Below are positions 30,106 to 40,000 of a stretch of 64,000 nucleotides of DNA, piece by piece. The notes beneath the pieces are model-generated. The model searched no databases. It saw only the letters and a program-made list of their open reading frames with translations, and was not told the DNA's origin. The DNA comes from Lasioglossum baleicum (taxonomy: Eukaryota > Arthropoda > Insecta > Hymenoptera > Halictidae): NCBI RefSeq assembly GCF_051020765.1, contig NW_027469125.1, forward strand, positions 310,001 to 374,000, written 5' to 3'. Every line of letters begins with the position of its first letter. The first letter of the stretch is position 1. Made by a program: the position numbers and the translations under genes.

Positions 30106-32027
30106 TGTGACGTTGCAAGCGTGCGACGTCACTTCGCCGTGGAAATCGGTCAAAGAACCGAATTACGTGTGGACCGGACCGACCTATTACGGTTACGAAA
30201 GCCACCCGCAGGACATAAGAGCACTCCGTGAGGAAAATCTATCGATTCCGTAACACCGTATTAATGCCATCTGTGGTGCGTACGGAGTACGACGTTACAG
30301 GCAAATATCGAAAACCGAGGAAGCGTACGAGTCCGAAAAGGTGCCGAAGGATCAACTACCGAATTAAAGGATGGCCGTTACGATCAAATCCGTCGCCGGA
30401 AGCAGCAAACGAGTCACCACACACGGGCGAACAAACTCGGAGGCGTCGTCGTGGGACGAAGAGATCCTATGGCGAACATCAGCATTTAAGAGTACCGCCG
30501 CCGTCTCATCCCGCTCAACTAGGATCTCAGCGTGGGTGGTGTGAGGGACTAGCTGACGAGGATTATGCAATCCGCTCGCCCTCGGCGAGCGGGAATTCAA
30601 ATGTCGCGGTGAATTAGGTACTCGCGTAAAGTCTGGGGCCCTAGGACTTTTTCGTAGTTACGATCCTGCGACAAGCTAGTTGCGTTGCGGACGGCACCTA
30701 TCGGAAAATTGGGCAATACGCTCAGAGTGGGGGGAACCAGGATCGATGCGTTCCGTCGATGCGGATCGAGGAATCACTGTAGAATCACTTATCACTTTCG
30801 ACAATTTCGTTCGTACCGAATCTCGATTAAAGTTTCGCGTCGCGGGTGGCTTTTCTGTGCAGTACGGAATTCCGAGCGAGGGGCAACCGTCGACAAAGCG
30901 TCAGGGGCCAGTTTCGAGCGTAGAAAAGAATATCGTCAATGGTAAGTCGGCTTTGTGATTTCTCGATTCGTTAATCGTGGTGGCTCGTCATATTCGCGCG
31001 AGGACGACACGTGTTCGTCTCGTCCTCGGAGATTGCGTTAGAGCCGAGGCGCAGGGCGCCTAGAGCCTTCGCTCGCGTCCTCTTCAAGGACGCTGTGAGC
31101 ATTCGCGAAGATAGTTCCCTTAATCTCGAAGATCGAAAGTCTTCCTCAGGAGTCGTGTCGGATTCGAATAGTCTTCCGTTCGAAAAGTCGGTTGCGTTAG
31201 AAGCGATTCGGTAGAGCGGCGGTCATTTATCGTATTCACGCGGAGGGCTACGTGTTGTATCGAAATCGTACGGCCGGGGATTTGTAACCCGATTCGATCC
31301 GCTGTATCTGACCGAAGTGTCGGCGGAATTACGCGTGACCCCGCGGCGGTCTACGCGTTTCGAATCGCGCGTACGGCCGCGGATTGCCCATCGCACGTAG
31401 TCAATTTCGTTTCGTCTCCGGCTCTCGCGACAGTCTTCGATATTGCGCCGTTCATCCGCGTCTCGCGGAATCTTGAATCGACGAGAATCGCATTCTGTAC
31501 CGTAGTACCGTACTTCCGCGATAAAATCAAGATCGACTAACGCGCTCGGCGAACGACTAACTCTCGCAACAGTGTATAAGGAGCGCGGGCTCCCGGTTCG
31601 CGACCTCGTGGCCGCTCGACTGTACATTTTACTTAACGACCATTAAATGAATAGAGCCTATTCCGTCTAGTTGTTTCTTGACCTGCGAGATCCGGCCTGC
31701 CGTGAGGGCTGTCTCCGTTATCCCCTGTGTCCGAACCACCTGGCCGTTCGCGTCATTGTTTCACGCCGCGTTTCGTGGAGGCTCGACTCTCGGGCTCGGC
31801 TTCCCCGAGCACGAGGACCTTATCGTGTTTCGCGTGGTATTTTCTAATACCTGGCGCCCGAACTGGTATCGCGTCGTCCGTGTTCGAGCCTCCTTCGAAG
31901 ATTGCCTTTGCACCGAGGGGACCGTGTCCGCACGGCCGCGCACGGCCCGGCCTCAGAGCCTATACAATCTCGGGGTTGACCATTTTTCGGCGGCCATAAA
32001 ACCGTCCGAAAAAGGGACAACGTCGCA
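30106..32027 (+). repeat. Solo LTR of an A-related gypsy family, TSD ATAT
   Basis: 1,922 bp from TGTGACGTTGCA to ACAACGTCGCA, flanked by ATAT on each side (30102-30105 and 32028-32031). It starts with a palindromic stem like the LTRs of copies A and B. Near the right end it has stem GGTATT-TTCT-AATACC (31836-31851) followed by TGGCGCCCGAAC (31852-31863) and a second stem (31919-31948). Sequence is well diverged from the A LTR, so the shared parts stand out. No internal coding sequence remains. Confidence 0.85.
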
Positions 32028-32164
32028 ATATATTTAAACAGAACCCGAGCGCGCGAGGGCAATTGTAGTTTGCAACGCCTCACGCAGATGGGTACTACTA
32101 CTACTACGTTCATGTAAGGGTCTTTCTTGTCATTGGTAGAAGTTTGCGTTTTAAATTTTGCTCT

Positions 32165-32385
32165 CGCGCGCGCGCGGATTCCAAGCAATGCTGGGATTTT
32201 GAACGGTTTTATACATTCATATTTCAAAATCAAAGCATAACAAACTTTACGAAATTAGATGAGGTGACCAAGGTACCCCAATTTAGCCAGACTTTTATAT
32301 TACTGACCAAAAATCGTGGCGCATGCGCGTGAAAACCGTGCAAAATCCCAACACTGGTTCCAAGTTAGATGGATCACCCTGTACT
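32165..32385. mobile_element. Probable MITE with imperfect inverted ends
   Basis: GGGATTTTGAACGGTTTT (about 32192) and the reverse complement of GAAAACCGTGCAAAATCCC (about 32331) face each other, with further matching outward (TCCAAG). The right end closes with GGATCACCCTGTA, like the CAGGGTG ends of many insect DNA elements. Confidence 0.45.
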
Positions 32386-33021
32386 GCATGGTCTTTATTA
32401 TTCAAACACCTATCACGTTTTATCACATCATTATAACAATCAAAATAAATCCAAAAATTAAATATTTTGATATTAACAACCACATTTTATTTATTTTCAG
32501 CGCAATTCGGACCTTATTATAAGGGATTGAAATAAGTGTCTGTGTTTAGTACGGTTTTAAGTTTAGCATTTTTATTAATTTTCTGAACAAAAATTGTTTT
32601 GTTTGAGATCGGACCGATAGACTAGGATCGCTAGTGGGTGGAAGAAATGAACACTGTAGTAAAATCACGATAAATCATGTATTAACGAATAACTGAATCG
32701 AAGAAAACGGTGGATGACGAGTAACACTGTGGAAATCCCGAGTTCAAGAGCGACGGTTCAGTTGCGTAACAAAGAGACTGTATAAAGCGTTATTGCCGTG
32801 TATAAGTATGCCGTGGTGCAAAACCGAATGTTTACCCAGTGTCGTCCGACCGTTACCGTCGTCTCGTGCCCGAAATCACCTGTTCATTGCGCGTGGTGGG
32901 GACGCTGAGACGACGGTAGCCGACGCTTGTCGAGACGCCGGTTCGGCGGATCGGCTCTGTGACGGGTGGCCGGAACAGTTTAGTTATAACAAAAAAATAT
33001 TATTCATATTTTTTTGTAAAT
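32386..33021 (+). other. Upstream region of the zinc-finger ORF
   Basis: No gene seen. The sequence just before the ATG at 33022 is AT-rich. 32790-32960 is GC-rich and open in one frame, but without recognisable content. Confidence 0.35.
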
Positions 33022-33158
33022 ATGGATAAGCGACAAGAAAAACTTTTAAAATTTCAATTTGATTCTAAATGTCAAGAGAACAATTGCAATGAATCACTCG
33101 GCAAAAAACATGAACAAGCCGTTGAAAGTGGAAATTTCAATGCTGAGGTTCTTCCCAC

Positions 33159-35470
33159 TGTGACGTGGCAGTTTTGCCAACGTCACCCGATGCCGGTTAT
33201 CGGAAGACCGGGTCACCCTCTGGCAACCTAAAGGAGCGTTTATAGTTCGCTTGCCGCGAGCGGTTTTCCGCGACGTCCGCGACGCGAGCGGCAAAAAGTC
33301 ATAAATTTCGAGCGGGCCGACGATAACTCCAAAGACTGATTAGCCGTAAGAGGAAAATGTTTATTTTTTTTTTATATTACCAAAGATTTACTAAGATTGG
33401 TATTACCTAACAGTTACTAAGATTTGTATTACCTAAGATTTACTAAGATTTGTATTACCTAAGAGTGAGTAAAAGTATTAAAACGGCCATGGCTGCCGGC
33501 GAAAAGTAACGGGAGAAAGGTACACTTGTCAGTCGTAAACCCCGAACCCACCCCGATCCCAGTTTTGCGAACTTAGTGATCATACGCGAGCGTTGCAGAT
33601 AGCGGCCGGTAGGATAGGAGGCCTCGCCCGAACATACTGTACAAATGAGCGTAAGTATGTATTTCTGTTATTGTCTGGGTAATGGTGAACGGTCATAGTG
33701 GTTGTCGAAATACTGGGGAACGACCGAGGTCGAGCGTTCGCTACCGAGCCTACCAGAGATCTGGCAGAGGTTTCCCACGGGTATGACCCGGTCTCTCCCA
33801 GGGGGGGGAGGAGTTGTGACGTGGCAGTTTTGCCAACGTCACCCGATGCCGTTTATCGGAAGACCGGGTCACCCTCTGGCAGCCTAATACGCGAGAGGCG
33901 CCGTGGCGAGCGCTCGCCCTGGGTGCGAACGAGACCCATGTGCGAGTTCTAATATTTTTGAGCGTCGCGCCAATTGCGCGACGCGTATCTACAGGACCGT
34001 AGTCGGGCCCCGAGTGGGGACCCGAAGCACCTCTCCCGCCGAGAAACGGAAAATATCGGCGCCGGCGATAACTCCAACGCCGAGCAAAGCGAGGAATCGA
34101 TGTGGCACAGGAAAAACAACCTGGAGGCGCCGACGAGGACGGGAGCTGCCAAGCCAGGAATCTCAGCTGTCTCGCCGTCGCCTCATCCGGAGAGAAACCG
34201 GGTCGCTACCGGATTGGTTCACGTCGATCACCTCAGCGGGAAGCAGCCAATCCACACGCGCCGCTGCCGGAGAACCACCGAATCGCCGAGCGCCAGGGAC
34301 CGTCGCGCCGGGCTAGGCCCTGTCCGAAAATCTATCCGCGATAGGTCGAACTGCGTCCGGGGGGGGTCAAGAGCGGCAAGGGGGGGGACGCTCCGCTTCC
34401 GCGATCCCGAGTCACAGCGAAGGATCACTTCTTCGTTGGCTCTAACTAAAGACAGTCGCGAATTAGCGATTTCAATTGTTGCGTAATAAAACAAGTACCT
34501 TTGTATTACTGCGAAGCGAGCTGCCGGACAGAGGGACGAGAACGTGCGAACATCCATCGTTGCCCTGGGTATGCTTTTGTCAGATCTAATTTCGTAAAGT
34601 GATCTTTCTCGCGTGGGCTCGGTAAGCGTGTCGTGTCCGCGATCGCGTCGCCGAAACACCGACGCGGCTTCGAAGCTGCCGTTATTCGCGGAGAACGTTA
34701 TTCAATTCGCGAACGGGGCGAACCCGTCGGTCAGCGAACGCGCGAGGAAAATATATTTGGCGGATGCTAGTTTCAATAGAGGTCGGATGAGTGGATCCGT
34801 GCATCGTCTTGACCTCGACGCACGCGGTGACGGAGTTTAGCGTGAAACTAGACATCAATTAATTTAGCGAGAATCCGCGCGTCGTTGCAGTTTCAATCGA
34901 ACCTCGAGTCGTCCCGCGGTGCGACGCCGCCACGTGTTCTCGTCGTATCCCCGCGACTTGTTCTGCCGACGAGAAGACTGTCGTAACGCGTTTTCCATCC
35001 GAATTCGGGCGAGGAACGCGAAGCTTGCGTACGGTGACGTTAAAATCACGTTGCTGCCGGATTCATAGCGTAAGGGAAGGGACCGGGAAAAGGTCAAATC
35101 GCGCGTGCAATGAGCCGTCGTTGCCGACCACCTGTCACGCGCCGGGTAACCTGAAAACGCTGCCGGTCGAACGCCTCGTGCTCGATCTGCGTAGTATCCT
35201 GCGACCCGTAACGTAACATCTTCGTGTCCTTTCGATTGTCGTAGGCTTGTGTGACGGTCTTTCGAAGCACTTGTATTCCTGAATTTCGCGCGGCACCTTC
35301 AGTGCCTGGCGCCCGAACATTGCGTAAAAGACCTCGAGGACCGACAAGCCTACGCACAATTTTTGTCCCGGGTGGACCACGTTTCGCGCGGCCGAACGCG
35401 GCCCGGCGGTATCGCTTGCAAATACCCGGAGTTGCTGCCGTTTCTCCACGAAACGATAGACAACGTGATA
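33159..35470 (+). mobile_element. Internally deleted gypsy (A family) with TSD CCAC
   Basis: It starts TGTGACGTGGCAG after CCAC (33155-33158) and ends ACGTGATA before CCAC (35471-35474), so both outer ends are original. About 165 bp of the 5' LTR remain (33159-~33320). The sequence then jumps to the 3' untranslated region (from AAAGACTGATTAGCC at about 33330), the polypurine tract and a 3' LTR (33815-35470). All of gag, pol and the third ORF is gone. Near-identity of 33330-34840 to copy A places it in the same family. Confidence 0.85.
33815..35470 (+). repeat. 3' LTR of the deleted gypsy copy
   Basis: 1,656 bp, highly similar to 14336-16084 over its first kilobase and more diverged at the right end. 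The structured region with GGCAC-CTTCA-GTGCC and TGGCGCCCGAAC is at 35292-35318; the second stem is at 35374-35404. Confidence 0.85.
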
Positions 35471-35840
35471 CCACTCACAAAAAACCACTTCTAAGATAAA
35501 TAATTTAGATGAAAGCAATAGTGGTTACGAGTCAAATTCAGATTCAGATTTACCAAGTTCTGCTAAAAAGATAAAAAAATCATATAAGCAAAAATTCAAA
35601 GCAGAATGGTTGCAAGATACCATTCTTAAATCGTGGATTAGTTCAGATAAAAATAAAGGACAGACTGCTTATTGCAAATTTTGTAACATAAGTATTAATG
35701 GCAGTAAAAGTTTAATGATTCGTCATTCAAACACTCCAAAACACAAGCAGAATGTAGAATCGAAAAAAAGGACACCAAGTATAATGTCATCGCTTACATC
35801 CAGTTCCAAATACCAGTCGGACAAACAAGCAGTGCCGTAA

Positions 35841-36144
35841 CGAGGGTATGAAGCGCCTGTGGCAAAGTGTCTAATTTGCGCCTCCCCGTAACACAATAAT
35901 GACAAAAAATTTTAATGTAACAAATTCAATTTGACTAAATGCAATATATTAGATACTAATAACTTCATCAAAATGAGTTGCCTGTACATACAATAATGTA
36001 TTTGTTAAGGTATGTATATGAATAAATAATCAATAACCTAAATAAGATCCAATTTTTATTCATATTCAATGACGACAAAATAAAAGAAATACAAAACATA
36101 GGTATTTTTAAAATGATATAGGTAATAAAAACATAAAACAGTTC
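35841..36144. other. Short AT-rich stretch without recognisable features
   Basis: Lies between the end of the plus-strand zinc-finger ORF and the end of the minus-strand hAT transposase. It may hold the shared end of one of these hAT elements, but no terminal repeat was recognised. Confidence 0.4.
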
Positions 36145-36291
36145 AGCATATTTTATAACGTGATTTTTCTCGCTTTTTCATTTGCAAACACATCTATTAT
36201 ATCGTCATAATTTAATGTTTTGGCAATATCTTTCTCAATTGATATTATAGACTTGTTTGTTAATCGTTCTTGTCCAATAGAAGAACGAAGG
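36145..36291 (-). pseudogene. hAT transposase C-terminal end (fragment 3)
   Basis: The minus strand reads SSIGQERLTNKSIISIEKD, then IAKTLNYDDIIDVFANEKARKI, the usual last 50 residues of hAT transposases of the ZMYM1-like group. It directly continues the fragment at 42903-43178; the BEL element sits exactly between them, and the duplicated CCTTC lies within the codons for Y-L-R. Confidence 0.8.
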
Positions 36292-36849
36292 TGTTCAGGA
36301 ACCCGGGACTATTTGAGGTTGGGGAGTGGACTGTATGGATAGGTGTTTTGTCGGATCGGGTTTGAACACTGAAGGGAGTTCGGAAAGGGAAATCGTATGA
36401 AAAGTGTGAGCGAAGTGATCTGGGAAAGAGGCCAATCAGACACAACCGTATGTAGCTCCGGTAAAACTTTCGTTTATTGCAACAATCGCGAAACGAAACT
36501 GGATGCAATCACGACGTAGTGGCACGATCGACGGTAAACGAAACAATGTAGGATGACCGGCAACGTAATGATTGCGGACAAAGAATAATGGGCGCGATTG
36601 CGTAACGTCTGGATCAGTTGAGCGTTCGAAAGATTCTCCGCGACCAGGTAAACCGCATGATTAACGGTGGTTCTCGGTAATCACGTGATCATGCTTCACG
36701 AGCGCGATACCGGGAATCGCCAAAAACACGGACGTCGCGTACCGCGGGTTGGCAGGAGCGCAAATCCTGGGTACGGGTAACGCGGGGGGCTATCGAGGAC
36801 GGTATCGCTCGACTTCTACATCTTAAAACTAACTTATTCTAAGCTGAAT
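36292..36849 (-). repeat. 3' LTR of the BEL element
   Basis: Read on the plus strand from TGTTCAGGAACC to AGCTGAAT. It matches the right LTR at every base I compared. The inner junction differs from the outer end of the other LTR (see findings). 36850-37030 is untranslated sequence with CTATATACATATATACATGG. Confidence 0.88.
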
Positions 36850-37030
36850 GTCAATATCCACTGCCGCCCGCCGTCAACGGTCGGCGATACACGCTGGGAT
36901 GTATATACACAAAGATCGCCCAAAAACACGGCGTATCGCGAGTCGCGGGCTAGACAGATGCGTCATTGCTTATATCTATTTATATACACTATATACATAT
37001 ATACATGGCCTCTGTTTACCTCGGTACGGT

Positions 37031-40000
37031 TTAAGAGCTGCTATCGATGGGTTGCGCATCATCGCGCAACGGACAAGGCTGTTCGGACGGGAGGTCCATC
37101 GGTAATATACACAATTTGACGATGGGTCGCTTATATTCAGATTGCGCGGTTTTCACCGTCACAACACGCACGATGCCGTCATCGCCGGGATGACACGCGA
37201 CGACGCGGCCGAGTTCCCATTTGCATGGGGGGAGATTAGCATGCCGTAATAAAACTAATTGCCCGACGACAATATTGGGCTTTTGAGTTTTCCACTTAAC
37301 TCGTTGTTGGAGACCCTGCATATAATCTTGCGACCATCGTTGCCAAAAACTTTCCATCATTTGTTGCAATAATTGCCAACGCGAGAGACGTGATTCTTTT
37401 ATGTCGAGCAGAGATGGAGTAGGAACTGCTGTGAGGGCTGACCCAATCAGAAAATGTCCCGGAGTCAGGGCACAATAGTCGTCAAAACTCTCGGAGACTG
37501 CTGCGAGTGGACGCGAATTCAAACATGCTTCGACTTGGCACAGCACAGTCGTTAATTCTTCGAAGGTCAACGTGTGGGCTCCAACAACTCGTTTAATGTG
37601 GTACTTCACGCTACGCACGCCCGCTTCCCACAATCCTCCAAAATGAGGGGCGGAAGGTGGAGTAAAGTGCCACGTGACACGATCGAGCGCTAATCGATTA
37701 AGCGTTGTAGGATCACGAGTGGCTGCACGAAACGCAGTCGTGAGCTCGCTGTCAGCGCCTGTGAACGTTGTGCCGTTATCAGAATAAATATCATTCGGAA
37801 TGCCGCGTCGCGAACAAAACCTATTATACGCTGCCAGAAACGCATCCGACGAATAATCACTTACGAGTTCTAAGTGAATGGCCTTTACGACCATACATAC
37901 AAAGAGGGCAATATAAGATTTGCGAGACTGACGCCCGCGGCCGGGTGATGTGCGGGTTTGAATTGGGCCGGCATAATCGAGACCGCAGTGTAAAAACGCT
38001 CGAGCCGAACGCGTAACTCGAAAGTCCGGTAATTCGCCCATCAATACATTTTGTGACGCGGCCTTTTCGCGTGCGCATCTGACGCATTTATGAAGGATAT
38101 TTCGGACTGTGGGACGCGCTCGCAAAATCCAATATTCGTGGCGGAGGACGCACATCGTGAGCTGCGATCCAGCGTGAAGGGCGCGCAGATGAGCGTGAAC
38201 AATGATGAGCGTCAAGGTTGGGTGTGATTTTAATATGATCGGATGCTTTTCTTGTTCCGATAACTTGGCGTTTTTTAAGCGTCCGCCAACTCGAATTAAG
38301 TTGTCCTCGTCTAGATATGGATTAAGGGAGAGGATAGAGCTGGTTTTGTTGAGCGGACGTTGGTTACGAAGAGCATGCATCTCCTCCGGAAAAAGATCGC
38401 GTTGCATTTCTCGGAGCCAAAATATTTTGGCTGATTGAATCTCCGACGCATCGAGGGCTTGTCGTACGAAGTTTGAAGTCACCCCGGGCTGTTTTCGAGT
38501 GCGTGCAACGAATCGACAAATGTACGCGCTGACTTTTAATAATTTTGGCCACGACGAGAACCGATCCCTTAACTCCCATGGCGTACGAGCGTGGCAAATG
38601 TTAACCTGAATGGTTGGACGTTCCTCGGTGAGCGCGTCAGCTGGAGAAACGGGAAAATTGGGAGGCCATTGGTCGTTTGCTTGGTGCAACCACGAAGGGC
38701 CTGTCCACCAAAGGTTGTGAGGCAATAATTGCGACGGAAGCAGGCCGCGAGATGCACAATCGGCGGGATTCTCGTCAGTCGGTACATGGCGCCAAGTGGC
38801 ATCGGGCAGAGTGGTCTCGATTTGAGCCACCCGATTCGCAACGAACGTTTTCCATTTTGACGCGGGTTGTCGCAACCAACACAGCGTGATGGTCGAGTCT
38901 GTCCAACAATAACACGGGATGTTATCCGGCAGCTCGTGCAGTGATTTTCGCACAAAGACGACGAGATGTGTAAGGAGAAGGGCGGCCGAAAGTTCGAGCC
39001 GTGGAACAGTCAATGGTTTGACTGGAGCTACTTTTGATTTGGCGGCGAGTAGCGATACTATGACGTGACCGGAGGGATTAATAAGGCGCAGATACACTGT
39101 AGCGGCATACGCCAAGGTAGATGCATCGGCGAACCCATGTAATTCACAGGAGCCGAAGTTTACAGTCTGGTGCGTCCAGCGAGAAATTGAGAGAGAATTA
39201 AGCATTGGCAATTCTAATCGATATTTCTCCCAGCGTTCGAGAAGAACTGGAGGAAGTGGGGAGTCCCAACTGCATTTCTGCAACCACATCTGTTGCATGA
39301 GAATTTTTGCATATACTGTAGTGGGAGTGACCCATCCTAATGGGTCGAAAATGCGAGCAATGGTTGACAGGACCGTCCGTTTGGTGCACGCGGGATCAGG
39401 AGGAAGGGTGACTTTGAAGCGGAAGGCGTCGATTTCGGGATTCCACGCGACACCCAGGACCTTGACAGTGTCATCGCAGTGCAACACTTTCTCCTGGACG
39501 ATTCCACAATCATGAGGACTAATATCCATCAGCAAATGCGGAGCGTTGCTCGTCCACTTATGCAACCGGAACTGTGCTCTGCTGAGCAGTGCGATCAATT
39601 GATTTCGAGTCTCGATTAACGTGGCTTCATCGAACGCTCCGAAGACACAATCGTCCACGTACAGGTGGTGTTGAAGAATGCGCGTGGCTAATGGGAATTG
39701 GCGCCCTTCGTCCTCTATAAGTTGTTGTAGGACTCGAAGAGCGAGAAAGGGGGCCGGAGATGTGCCGTAAGTCACGGTCAGCAGCTGATAGTGGCCCATG
39801 GGCTCCAACGGGGACGACCGCCACAGGATACGCTGATAGTCAACGTCTTGCGGATCCACCAGTATTTGGCGGTACATTTTGGTGATATCGGACGTTAATA
39901 CGTACCGATATTGTCGGCACCGAAGAATTATGGTCGGAAGATCGGTTTGTAGCTTGGGTCCGATCAACAAATGGTCATTCAACGAAGTTCCGTTGCTAGT

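Larger units (their letters stand above)
33022..35840 (+). pseudogene. hAT-type zinc-finger N-terminal ORF, split by an LTR element
   Basis: The first part (33022-33158) starts at ATG with a basic region. The second (35471-35840) encodes YESNSDSDLPSSAKKIKK and then KFKAEWLQDTILKSW and AYCKFCNISINGSK with RHSNTPKHKQN, a BED/TTF-like zinc finger as found at the N-terminus of hAT transposases. Between them lies a 2.3-kb deleted gypsy copy flanked by CCAC. When the insertion is removed the halves differ by one frame, so there was also a small indel. The transposase domain that should follow is absent: the frame stops at 35840. Confidence 0.65.
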
